This document shows, piece after piece, positions 1-7,596 of a stretch of 45,104 nt of DNA. The position numbers and the translations under genes were made by a program. The notes beneath the pieces were generated by a model, which saw only the letters and a list, made by a program, of their open reading frames with translations, ran no database searches and was not told the origin of the DNA. The stretch lies in contig PUHN01000028.1 in assembly GCA_002967695.1 (NCBI GenBank), forward strand, positions 1 to 45,104. The letters are read 5' to 3'. Every line of letters starts with the position of its first letter. Within the stretch, counting starts at the first letter, position 1. Origin of the DNA: Rhodobacteraceae bacterium WD3A24 (lineage in GTDB: Bacteria; Pseudomonadota; Alphaproteobacteria; Rhodobacterales; Rhodobacteraceae).

Positions 1-1125
1 GACGCGCGAGCTCGAGAAGTTCACCTGGCTCAGATCGCCGGTCATCAACTCGTAGGGCACCCGGTAGCCGGCCGCGATGGTGTGCAGCTGGACCCGGTTC
101 CATTCGGCGATGCCGCCGCTGGCGGTCGGCTGGTTGAAGTCGATCTGCTTGGCGCCGCGCGCATAGGCGACCATGCCCGGCTCGAATTGCTCGACCAGGT
201 TGCCGTCCGCGTCCTTGACGGTCGGGGCGAGATTGCGCTCGTCCTCGTCCTCAAAGCCCGACACGATCGCGGCGACGCAGGCCTCGATCTTCTTGCGCAC
301 GAGCTCGGCGTTGTGCCACTCGTCGAAGTCCTGCAGCGCCTTCATCACCGGCGCCGCCCAGGGCACACCCCGGCTCTGGACCCGCTGGCGCTCGAACAGA
401 TGCGCCACGTTGTCGGCCCGCACCCGCACCGATTGCAGGCTGTGCCGGATGCTCGGCGTCATGTCGCCCGGATGCTCGGGGAACATCCAGTAGGCCAGCC
501 GCCGGCCGCGCTCATCGAACTCGATGCCCTGCTTGATGGCATTGCGGCCGGACGTCAGAGAGGATTTCGCGCCGTCGAGGTGATCGGCCTCGCGGACCTC
601 GATCTGCAGCGGAACATCGAGCCCGCGCACCCGCGCATCGCGCTGCCGGCGGAGCCGGCGCATGGCGAACACCTCGCCGCCCTCGATCATTTCGCGCACG
701 GCCAGGCTCAGGATCCCGTGAAAATCGGTGTGCCCGTCCGCGTCGCACCGCCCCGACCACTGGCGCCACAGGTTGTCGACCTGCTCATCGAAGGCCGGGT
801 TGCCGGTCACAGCGCGCGGGCGGATGCCATAGCCCACGATGTTCGAGACGAGCACCTGCACCGCCTTGGCGGCGTGAGCGTTGTTGCGCACCAGGTCGCG
901 CGATCGGGCGCGCAGAAGGTCGGCCGCGCTCGCGATCTCGGTGTCGGCGGCGGTGTTCGAGGCGATCCAGCCGCCCGTGCCGCGGCCCCGCGCCGCGCCC
1001 TCGTATTTGCGGCCGAACATCGCGTCCATCTGCCCGAGGGCCGCGCGCGCCGCCATGCGCCGGGCAGCAATGCGGGGAGCAAAGGACGCCACGGCGCGGT
1101 CGATCAGGTTCATTTTCGCGCTCAT
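1..1125 (-). CDS. Phage portal protein, lambda GpB family (3' end cut by window)
   Basis: Reading leftwards from the ATG at 1125 gives 375 codons with no stop before the window edge; lambda-type portals are about 500 residues, so roughly the C-terminal quarter is missing. The translation starts MSAKMNLIDRAVASFAPRIA and contains features typical of lambda-family portals: an early N-terminal helix, a stretch reading DLVRNNAHAAKAVQVLVSNI, the EMIEGGEVFAMRR segment and a late YRVPYELMTGDLSQVNFSSS segment. The portal ring sits at one capsid vertex, binds the terminase and is the DNA channel. The start is supported by a GGAGGG ribosome site just upstream. It lies 3 nt downstream of gpW in the late operon. 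Confidence 0.93.
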   Translation of the reverse strand, partial: MSAKMNLIDRAVASFAPRIAARRMAARAALGQMDAMFGRKYEGAARGRGTGGWIASNTAADTEIASAADLLRARSRDLVRNNAHAAKAVQVLVSNIVGYGIRPRAVTGNPAFDEQVDNLWRQWSGRCDADGHTDFHGILSLAVREMIEGGEVFAMRRLRRQRDARVRGLDVPLQIEVREADHLDGAKSSLTSGRNAIKQGIEFDERGRRLAYWMFPEHPGDMTPSIRHSLQSVRVRADNVAHLFERQRVQSRGVPWAAPVMKALQDFDEWHNAELVRKKIEACVAAIVSGFEDEDERNLAPTVKDADGNLVEQFEPGMVAYARGAKQIDFNQPTASGGIAEWNRVQLHTIAAGYRVPYELMTGDLSQVNFSSSRV

Positions 1126-1128
1126 GGA

Positions 1129-1341
1129 TCAATCCCTCCGCGTGGTGGCGAAGCCGGCGACCGGCCGCTTGCCCGTCGAGGAGGCCCGCGCCAGGTCGTC
1201 CTCGATCCGCCGGATCGTGCGCCACATCTCCTCGGTGCTCGCGTAGGTCACAGACTTGCCGTCCGCGTAGGTGACGCTGCGCACGCCGCTCGCATAGGCG
1301 CGTTTGAGCGCGTCGAGGTCCGCCTGCGTGAAACCTGCCAT
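1129..1341 (-). CDS. Head-tail joining protein, gpW family
   Basis: A 70-residue protein beginning MAGFTQADLDALKRAYASG, followed by a short TYADGKSVTYASTEEMWRT segment and a basic helix. Size, the opening helix, the paired G-V-x-x-V-T-Y-A-D-G beta element and the position between large terminase and portal are those of gpW, which in lambda binds the head vertex before tail attachment. Its ATG overlaps the terminase stop by one base (TGATG), and its stop lies 3 nt before the portal start, so translation of the three is probably coupled. Confidence 0.88.
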   Translation of the reverse strand: MAGFTQADLDALKRAYASGVRSVTYADGKSVTYASTEEMWRTIRRIEDDLARASSTGKRPVAGFATTRRD

Positions 1342-3320
1342 CAGAGCCAGCCCTTCGTCTTGTGCCCGCCGAGCCAGTTGTTCTCCCGCTTCTTCGGGGT
1401 GGCCTCGGCGGACTGTTCGTCCTTCGAGGCGCGCGTGGCGTCCTCGAGCTCCTTCCACTTCTCGTCGGACCAGCGATCGCCGCCGGCGATCCAGGCGGCG
1501 GCGCGGGCATAGACGCGGGTGTCGAGCGCCTCGTTGCGCTCGCGCAGCTTCTGCCATTCGAGCCGGGCGAAGCCGCGCCGGTTGCGCACCGTCACCAGCT
1601 GCTCGGCGACGAGCTGCTTGAGCCACTCGGTCTCGATCCACTCGGGCAGATGCACCGTGCCCGCGGGCTGCTCGCGCCCATCGGCGCGTTCCTCGTCGCT
1701 GATCCGGTCGAGGCGCAGGAAGCGGTAGGTCTCGGCCTTGAAGGTCGAGACCGCGACCGTCCAGAGACGCGCGCCCCGGCGGATGCGCTTGCCCTCGCGG
1801 TTGAGGTCCACATAGGTCGGGCCCGTCACCGGGCTCGCCCGGTTGAAGCCCTCCACGCCCTTGATCGGCGAGACCTGCGAGAAGCCCTGCGCGCGCGCCC
1901 ATGTATAGACCGCCGCCGCCTCATAGCCGGTGTCGATCCCCAGCCGCGTGATCTGCAGATCGGCGCCGTTCTCGTGCGGCCACGGCTGGGCGAGATAGGC
2001 GGTGAGCTGATCCCATGTCTCGGGATGATCCGGCCCTCCCTCGATCACCGCGTGATCGACCAGCCAGCTTTCCAGCCCGCGGCCCCAGGCCCAAACGTCG
2101 ATCTCGACGCGATCCTTCTGCACGTCCGCGCCGGCGGTTAGGAACAGCCCGCCGGCCGGGACCGTGCCGGCCTTCCAGCCCGGCTCGCGGCGATCTTGGA
2201 GCCGCTGCCAGTCGGGCGCGTCGCTGTTCTCATACCACGTCTCGCCGAGGATCGTGTTGCGGAAGGCCCGCAGCGCGTCGTCGGAGCCCTGCGCCATTTC
2301 CCAATTCCTCGCTATATCCGCCCAGGACAGCCAGCCCACCGGCGAGTAGAGCGCCGAGAGGTGGAAGCCGACCGAGCGGCTGTCGTCCGGGGTCGCGGTG
2401 GGGTGCCACTCGCCCGCCTCAAGCATGGCGGTCTTGTGGTGCTCGGCGATCATCGTGCCGCACTCGTCGCACTGATACTGCGCCGTCTCGGGCTGGTGCT
2501 TCTCCCAGCGCAGGTTCTCGAAACGCAGCCACTGCTCGTGCCCGCAATGCGGGCAGGGCACGAAGAACCGCCGCTGGTCGCTCGCCTCGTATTCCCGCTC
2601 GACCCGGCTCATTCCGCGGATCGTCGGTGTCGAGACCATGAACACCTTGCGGCGATGCCCGAAGGTCAGCGAGCGCGCCTCGGCGAGCGATACCGGGTCG
2701 CCTTCCTCGTCGGCCGAGGGCGGATAGGCGTCGACCTCGTCCATGAAGAGGTAGCGCGCCGGCATCGAGCGCAGCCCCACCGCCGAGTTCGCCCCGGTCA
2801 TGATGATCATCCCGCCCGGAAACTCCTTGGAGAGCATCGTGTTGCCGCTGTCGCGCGAGCGCGCCGGCATGATGCGCTCCTTGAGCGCCGGGCTTTCCTC
2901 GATCAGCGGGTCGATCCGCTGGCGCGAATTGCGCTTGGCGAGGTCCACCGTGGGCAGCACCGCGAGCATCGGCCCCGGCGCATGGTGGATGACAAACCCG
3001 ATCCAGTTGTTGCCGGCCTCGGTCGCGCCCACCTGCGCCGCCTTCATGAACGTCACCCGCTGGGCCGGATCGCCGGGCGAGAGCGCGTCCATGATCCCGC
3101 GCATGTAGGGTGTCCGGTCGGTGCGGTAGCGCCCCGGCTCGGCCGAGGCGCGGCTGGCGAGCCAGCGATGCGTGTTCGCCCACTCCGAGACGGTCAGGTA
3201 GGGGTCGGGCCGCAGCCCGTTCGACCAGCTGCGAAGGAGCCCCGAAGCCCCGTCGAACCCCGCGAGATCAGCCGAGGCTGACGCGGAGCTCCGCGAGGCT
3301 TTCGAGCTGCTTGCGGACAT
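1341..3320 (-). CDS. Phage terminase large subunit, GpA family
   Basis: 659 residues, the normal size for GpA-type terminases, which pump DNA into the prohead and cut it. Visible motifs: the ATPase P-loop variant QVGATEA near residue 96, Walker B LFMDEVDAYP near 191-200, a pair of CxxC knuckles (CPHCG, CDECG) around 260-300 as found in this family, and the C-terminal nuclease strand GADVQKDRVEIDVWAWG at roughly 390-405. The ATG at 3320 lies 53 nt inside the small-subunit gene; no better start exists downstream until residue 73. The extreme N-terminus is low-complexity Ser/Ala, so the true start could differ slightly. Confidence 0.96.
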   Translation of the reverse strand: MSASSSKASRSSASASADLAGFDGASGLLRSWSNGLRPDPYLTVSEWANTHRWLASRASAEPGRYRTDRTPYMRGIMDALSPGDPAQRVTFMKAAQVGATEAGNNWIGFVIHHAPGPMLAVLPTVDLAKRNSRQRIDPLIEESPALKERIMPARSRDSGNTMLSKEFPGGMIIMTGANSAVGLRSMPARYLFMDEVDAYPPSADEEGDPVSLAEARSLTFGHRRKVFMVSTPTIRGMSRVEREYEASDQRRFFVPCPHCGHEQWLRFENLRWEKHQPETAQYQCDECGTMIAEHHKTAMLEAGEWHPTATPDDSRSVGFHLSALYSPVGWLSWADIARNWEMAQGSDDALRAFRNTILGETWYENSDAPDWQRLQDRREPGWKAGTVPAGGLFLTAGADVQKDRVEIDVWAWGRGLESWLVDHAVIEGGPDHPETWDQLTAYLAQPWPHENGADLQITRLGIDTGYEAAAVYTWARAQGFSQVSPIKGVEGFNRASPVTGPTYVDLNREGKRIRRGARLWTVAVSTFKAETYRFLRLDRISDEERADGREQPAGTVHLPEWIETEWLKQLVAEQLVTVRNRRGFARLEWQKLRERNEALDTRVYARAAAWIAGGDRWSDEKWKELEDATRASKDEQSAEATPKKRENNWLGGHKTKGWL

Positions 3321-3831
3321 GGCGCTCGAGCACTCCCTGCATCGTTGCCGTGTCGATCGCCGCCTCCGCGCCTGCGTTCTTCTCCGCCGCGGCCGAGAGC
3401 TCCGCGGCCATCACCGCCGCGACCCGCGCCGGCCAGTTCACCCATGCGTCGCGCTCCTCACGCGCGAGCCGGAACACCAGCTGCTCCGCGCGTGCCTTGT
3501 CGACCAGCACTCCCTTCTTCGTCTCGATCACGAGGCGGCGCTCCTGCGCCTTGAGCACCTCGTTCATCGTGCGGGCCTTGAGAAAGGTCGTCTGCCCGCC
3601 GCCGCCATCGCCCGGCAGCGCGTCGGGGCCCGGCGCCTCGGTGGTCGGCGCCGCCTGGTCGCCGCGCTGCTGCGAGGGGTCGGTGTAGGCCGCCCGGCGC
3701 GCGTCGGAGGCCTCCGCGTCGATCGAGCCGTCCGCGAAGGTGACGACCCGCCCGTCCTTCACCGCCTTCTGCACCGCGGTATGGGATATCCCGGCGCGCC
3801 TCGCATACTGGCGCTGGCTCATGCCCTGCAT
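3268..3831 (-). CDS. Phage terminase small subunit / Nu1-like DNA-packaging protein
   Basis: 187 residues. The N-terminus (MSQRQYARRAGISHTAVQK from the second Met) is a winged-helix/HTH of the Nu1 kind that recognises the packaging site. Residues from about 90 form a charged helix (VLVDKARAEQLVFRLAREER) like that of terminase small subunits with the large subunit downstream. It overlaps the large subunit gene by 53 nt. Start could be codon 1 (3831) or codon 4 (3822); the latter begins directly with the HTH. Upstream lies 180 nt without a gene, then the exported repeat protein that appears to have been inserted in the late operon. Confidence 0.85.
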   Translation of the reverse strand: MQGMSQRQYARRAGISHTAVQKAVKDGRVVTFADGSIDAEASDARRAAYTDPSQQRGDQAAPTTEAPGPDALPGDGGGGQTTFLKARTMNEVLKAQERRLVIETKKGVLVDKARAEQLVFRLAREERDAWVNWPARVAAVMAAELSAAAEKNAGAEAAIDTATMQGVLERHVRKQLESLAELRVSLG

Positions 3832-4011
3832 CTGCTCGGAACCCAGTTAAACCATTGCAAAAGAGCGATAATGGCTCCGATTATGCTTCGCTCTGAGCGC
3901 CGCGAGAGCGAATGTAATCACATAAACAAGGACCGGAGGCACTGCTACCGTACTACCGAGGCGTGTGGCAGCGTGGTCTGATAGGTCCTGCGCCGCCGCC
4001 AAGTCAGTCGA

Positions 4012-5259
4012 CTAACAATCCGCGATCCAGACTAGCGCCCGAGCTCGGTGGAAGTCATCCTCGATCCGGCGGGCGGTTTCGAGCGCATCCTCAATCTGCC
4101 CCGCTTCGGCCTGCGCTCCGGCGATGTCGGCCAGCGCGAAGGCTCGCCTGGACTCATCCTCGATGCCGTTCGCGGTTTCGAGCACCTCGGCGAATAGTGC
4201 CGTATCGGCCTGCACCCCGGCGATGCGGGCCAACGCCCTGGCTCGGTTGAACTCATCCTCGATCCTGCGGGCGGTTTCAAGCGCCTCCGCAATCTGGCCG
4301 GCTTTGGCCTGCGCCCTGGCGACGTAGACAAGCGCCCACGCCCGGCGGCTGTCAGTCTCAATCCTGCGGGCGGTTTCGAGCGCCTCCGTAATCTGCCCCT
4401 CTTCGGCCTGCGCCCAGGCGATGTTGCGAAGCGCCCAGTCCGGTTGGTCGTCATACTCAATCTCGCGGACGGTTTCGAGGGCCTCCGCAGTCTGCCCCGC
4501 TTCGGCCTGCACCCCGGCGATGCGGGCCAGCACCACGGCCCGGTAGGCCTCACCCTCGATCCTGCGGGCGGTTTCGAGCGCCTCCGTAATCTGCCCCGCT
4601 TCGGCCTGCGCCCAGCCGATCTCTAGAAGCGCCCGAGCCCGGCTGGCTTCATCGTCGATCCCGCGGGCAGTTTCGAGCGCATCCTCAATCTGCCCCGCTT
4701 CAGCCTGCGCCCCAGCGATGCCGGCCAGCGCGAAAGCTCGCCTGTACTCATCCTCGATCTCGCGGGTCGTTTCGAGCGCCTCTGCGAACAAATCCCGGTC
4801 GTGCTGCACCCCGGCGATTTCGGCCAGCCTCTGAGCTCGGTCGGCCCCATCCTCCATCCTGCGGGTGGTCCCGAGCGCAAGAGCAAGCACGGACGTACGT
4901 CGAGGGTTGCTCAGGCATTCCGCTTCCGCCTCCGCATCGTGAAGCTGGGTTCGGGCATTGTTGAGCGCCGATCTGACGATCTCGGTGGAAAGAGGCCCGA
5001 TCTGCTCACCGGTTATCAGCCGAACGGCGAGGTCGCTCCCTGGATAATCCTCGATGATGCTCGCAATTCTGGACTGCACATCCTCCAATCGGGCGACGCG
5101 GCTTTCAAGCCCTGCAAGATCCTCCGCCTCGTGCGCAGCCACTTCATTCCAACTCTCCACTGCTGAGACGAAGAGGCGGTTCGCCGCAGTGTTGCTGTCG
5201 GCAGCGGCCGGGATTGCCAGCCATAGAAGAACCATGAACGTCAAGAGGCGGGACAACAT
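4012..5259 (-). CDS. Exported TPR-like 33-residue-repeat protein (prophage cargo)
   Basis: 415 residues from the ATG at 5259. A signal peptide is clear (MLSRLLTFMVLLWLAIPAAA, cleavage before DS), so the product should be exported to the periplasm. Residues about 30-140 are a helical N-terminal region with a YPGSDLAVRLITGEQIGPLS segment. The rest is eight 33-residue repeats of the pattern RARALARIAGVQAEAGQ then ALETARRIEDE, ending 11 residues into a ninth; such repeats form TPR-like helical hairpins that bind proteins. No phage structural role is evident. The gene interrupts the usual methyltransferase-DUF7220-terminase order, so I infer a moron gene. Ending inside a repeat unit suggests loss of the C-terminus. 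An ATG 35 codons upstream (5364) is open but would bury the signal peptide. Binding partner unknown. Confidence 0.82.
   Translation of the reverse strand: MLSRLLTFMVLLWLAIPAAADSNTAANRLFVSAVESWNEVAAHEAEDLAGLESRVARLEDVQSRIASIIEDYPGSDLAVRLITGEQIGPLSTEIVRSALNNARTQLHDAEAEAECLSNPRRTSVLALALGTTRRMEDGADRAQRLAEIAGVQHDRDLFAEALETTREIEDEYRRAFALAGIAGAQAEAGQIEDALETARGIDDEASRARALLEIGWAQAEAGQITEALETARRIEGEAYRAVVLARIAGVQAEAGQTAEALETVREIEYDDQPDWALRNIAWAQAEEGQITEALETARRIETDSRRAWALVYVARAQAKAGQIAEALETARRIEDEFNRARALARIAGVQADTALFAEVLETANGIEDESRRAFALADIAGAQAEAGQIEDALETARRIEDDFHRARALVWIADC
4015..4839 (-). repeat. Tandem coding repeat, 99-bp unit, 8 copies plus a partial ninth
   Basis: The DNA repeats in step with the 33-residue protein repeat. 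Every unit contains a near-identical stretch corresponding to EALETARRIE and AEAGQI. Two units (those with DLFAEALE and ALFAEVLE) share a different loop, which suggests block duplication. Such a repeat can expand or contract by slippage or recombination. Confidence 0.85.
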
Positions 5260-5323
5260 GCTTGTTTCCACGTGCTTTCTCAGGTCAGCAGAGCAGAAAG
5301 GCTCACAGGGCGCGGCGCCCGAG

Positions 5324-5452
5324 TCAATGTTGCAGTGGCACAACCTTCGGGCCCGTTTCGGCACCCAGCCGCTTGGCCTTGGCCAATTGCGCCCGAAAGT
5401 CCGCCTGTTCGAACGAAAGCAGGCGCAGACCTTGCGCCCAACCTGCGGTCAA
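5324..5452 (-). CDS. Possible 42-residue ORF after the DUF7220-like gene
   Basis: An open frame starting TTG at 5452 overlaps the final stop of the DUF7220-like frame (TTGA) and ends at 5324. It encodes an amphipathic, charged peptide with QADFRAQLAKAKRLGAETG in the middle. The overlap and protein-like composition suggest a small late-operon gene, but the TTG start and lack of any recognised family keep this tentative. Confidence 0.3.
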   Translation of the reverse strand: MTAGWAQGLRLLSFEQADFRAQLAKAKRLGAETGPKVVPLQH

Positions 5453-5676
5453 GCAAATTGCGCTCCCCAGCGCAGGCATTCGAATAGCCGCCGCAGGAGA
5501 TACTCGCGAATTTACGACTCTCCGAGGAAGGCAAAGCCGATGGTCACGTGCCGGTGCAGTGCCGCCTCGAGTCCGGACATCGGATACACCACCATCTCTG
5601 TGGCGATGGCCAGCGGGAAATCGACCGCGAATTTGGCCACCGATTCCACCAGCGACATGAGCCTGCTCTGTCTCAT
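5449..5676 (-). pseudogene. DUF7220-like small membrane protein, interrupted by an in-frame TAA
   Basis: ATG at 5676 overlaps the methyltransferase stop (ATGA). The frame reads MRQSRLMSLVESVAKFAVDF, a hydrophobic segment ending VVYPMSGLEAAL, then ...FLGES, a TAA at 5514-5512, and continues in the same frame IREYLLRRLFECLRW to a TGA at 5451-5449. Small phage proteins of the DUF7220 type that I know have this layout, with S-hydrophobic-x-R before the YxLRRLFE tail, so the TAA stands where a hydrophobic residue (for example TTA, Leu) is expected. One base change would restore a 78-residue protein. Function of the family is unknown. Either a nonsense mutation has killed the gene or a 54-residue product is made. 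Confidence 0.6.
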
Positions 5677-6947
5677 GCCGCAGCTCGCCCCTCCCTGACC
5701 TCATCGAAACTGCGGCCGTCGCCATCAAGGACGGCCTGCTTGCCGGTGAACCGCTGCCAGCGATCCACCGCCATGTCGACATAGGCCGGGTTGAGCTCGA
5801 TCCCGAGGCAGACCCGGCCGGTCGTCTCTGCCGCGATCAGCGTGGTCCCCGACCCCATGAACGGCTCGTAGACCGGATCGCCCGGCTGCGAGTTGTTGAG
5901 CATCGGCCGGCGCATGCACTCGACCGGCTTCTGCGTGCCGTGCTGCGTCTTGGCGTCCTGATCGGTGTTCGGGATTTGCCACAGCGTCGTCTGCTTGCGG
6001 TCGCCGGCCCAATGGCCCTTGCCGCCCTTCTTGACCGCATACCAGCAGGGCTCGTGCTGCCAGTGGTAATCGCCGCGCCCCAGCACGAGCCGGTCCTTCG
6101 CCCACACGATCTGCGAGCGGATGGCAAAGCCGGAGGCCACGAGGCTCTCCGCGACCTCGGCCGCGTGCAGGGCGCCGTGCCAGACATAGGCAACGTCGCC
6201 GGGGAACAGCGCCCAGGCTTCCCGCCAGTCCGCGCGGTCGTCGTTGGCCACCTTCCCGGTGCGTTTCGACACGTTCACGCCGGCGCGGTGGCGCCAGATT
6301 GGGTCATATTCCACGCCATAGGGCGGATCCGTGACCATCAGCAGCGGCTCGTGCCCGCCCAGCACGCGCTCGACGTCCGTCGCCGAAACGCTGTCGCCGC
6401 AGAGCAGGCGGTGGTTGCCGAGCGCCCACATATCTCCGGGCCGCGTCGCCGGTTCGGCCGGCGGCTCCAGCGTCTCGTCCTCGCCCTCGACGGCGCTGGT
6501 GCCAGCGCCTTCGTCTGTCGCGCCTTCGAGGTCGCGGAGGATCGCGTCCATCTCGTCGTCGCTGAAGCCGGTGAGCGACACGTCATAATCGGCCGCGATG
6601 AGCTCCTGGAACTCGCGCGCCAGCGCCTCCTCGTTCCACTCGCCGAGCTCGGTCAGCTTGTTGTCGGCGACCCTGTAGGCCCGGCGCTGGTCCTCGGTCA
6701 GGTGCCCGAGCACGATCACAGGCGCCTCAGTCAGCCCGAGCCGCTCGGCCGCGAGCACCCGCCCGTGCCCCGCGATCAGTTCGCCGTCCTCGGCGACGAG
6801 CAGAGGCTGCGTGAAGCCGAACTCGGACATGCTCGCCGCGATCTTCGCAACCTGGTCGTCGCCGTGCTCCTTGGCGTTGCCCGCGTAGGGGCGCAGCCGA
6901 TCGAGCGGCCATTGCTCAATCTTGTGGGCGGCAAAGCCGAGCGACAT
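5673..6947 (-). CDS. ParB-like nuclease domain / DNA (adenine or N4-cytosine) methyltransferase fusion
   Basis: 424 residues from ATG 6947, with an AGGAG upstream. Residues 1-130 are a ParB/Sulfiredoxin-like domain (LRPYAGNAKEHGDDQVAKI, then GELIAGHGRVLAAERLG with the GHGR box). Residues 170-410 are a methyltransferase with DPPY at 207-210, TQKP at 338-341 and the SAM-binding FMGSGT at 363-368. The order DPPY before FxGxG is that of beta-class amino-methyltransferases. Such fusions are common upstream of terminase in tailed phages and may methylate phage DNA against host restriction; the target sequence cannot be read from the protein. It is the first gene of the late operon and overlaps the next by ATGA. 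Confidence 0.93.
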   Translation of the reverse strand: MSLGFAAHKIEQWPLDRLRPYAGNAKEHGDDQVAKIAASMSEFGFTQPLLVAEDGELIAGHGRVLAAERLGLTEAPVIVLGHLTEDQRRAYRVADNKLTELGEWNEEALAREFQELIAADYDVSLTGFSDDEMDAILRDLEGATDEGAGTSAVEGEDETLEPPAEPATRPGDMWALGNHRLLCGDSVSATDVERVLGGHEPLLMVTDPPYGVEYDPIWRHRAGVNVSKRTGKVANDDRADWREAWALFPGDVAYVWHGALHAAEVAESLVASGFAIRSQIVWAKDRLVLGRGDYHWQHEPCWYAVKKGGKGHWAGDRKQTTLWQIPNTDQDAKTQHGTQKPVECMRRPMLNNSQPGDPVYEPFMGSGTTLIAAETTGRVCLGIELNPAYVDMAVDRWQRFTGKQAVLDGDGRSFDEVREGRAAA

Positions 6948-7596
6948 GGGAGGGCTCCTGGCGACGATGGATAAAGCGGTGAAAAGCCCCGGCGCCGCAG
7001 CGCCGGGGAGTGAGGAAACGCAATCAGCCACGTGCGGGGACATGCGTCTCGCACGCGGCCAGTGCCCCGATACGGTCGGGGCCAGCCATCCGCCGACCAC
7101 CGGCGGACCTGACGAGCGCGGAACGGGTCGTCTGCCGGCGCCCTGCGCATGGGCCGACCCTCGATTGCCTGGCCACCCCGCGCTCGGGATGCGAGGCGCC
7201 GAAGGCGGCGGCGGCGAAAGGATGAAACTCCGCCGCGCCCTCAAGGCGCCCCGCAACCGGAACGCGGGATCAGTCGGTCAACCGTAGGGGCGGGTTGCCA
7301 CCTGTCCAACGCGGGGGCGGCGTCTGGCAACCGCCCCTTCGCGGGCTCGCAATCACGCGATCGCCCTTGTTGTGCGGGCCGTCTTCACTGTCCGTCGCAC
7401 CGCAGCACGCGGCCGGGTGGCAAGCGGGTGGCAACTCGAAAAATTGCTCTGTCGCTAGCGAACTCGTGCGCCTAGCCCCCCCGCATAGCTTTGGGGCGCG
7501 CGGTGGAACCACGTGGGGCCCAGAGCACAAGAGCTCCAACGACGACCAAGTTTTCGTTGCGTTTCGGTCGTATCTACTGGCACTCATGACAGCATC
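6948..7596. other. Gene-free 649-bp leader between late operon and cargo; hairpins and repeated TGGCAA motif
   Basis: No convincing gene on either strand. It contains a 9-bp hairpin at 6987-7008 (separate entry), a small CCCCGA/TCGGGG hairpin at 7065-7081, and an imperfect inverted repeat of 13-14 nt (7287-7300 with 7325-7337, 24-nt loop). The word TGGCAA occurs in four places: inverted at 7295-7300, and forward at 7325-7330, 7418-7423 and 7429-7434; the last two lie within a GGGTGGCAA direct repeat spaced 11 bp, one helical turn. By position this stretch should hold the late promoter region and a late-operon leader. Confidence 0.5.
6982..7008 (-). terminator. Candidate intrinsic terminator just upstream of the late operon
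   Basis: Perfect 9-bp stem CCCCGGCGC / GCGCCGGGG (6987-6995 with 7000-7008) with a 4-nt loop. Read leftwards it is followed by CTTTTC, a short U-run. It points into the methyltransferase gene 35 nt downstream, so it could stop leftward transcripts unless antitermination occurs, as at lambda tR'. The U-run is short, so it may be only a structured leader. Confidence 0.4.

Noticed and set aside
1129-1902. Long minus-strand frame ending with the gpW sequence
   Set aside because: Only its last 70 codons are the real gpW gene; the upstream part is an out-of-frame reading of the terminase gene.
4015-4839. CRISPR array
   Set aside because: Repeats are 99-bp coding units without unique spacers and translate into a regular 33-residue pattern.
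6776-7150. A minus-strand gene upstream of and overlapping the methyltransferase
   Set aside because: Its larger part is a frame-shifted reading of the methyltransferase N-terminus; the rest is Arg/Pro-rich without a family.
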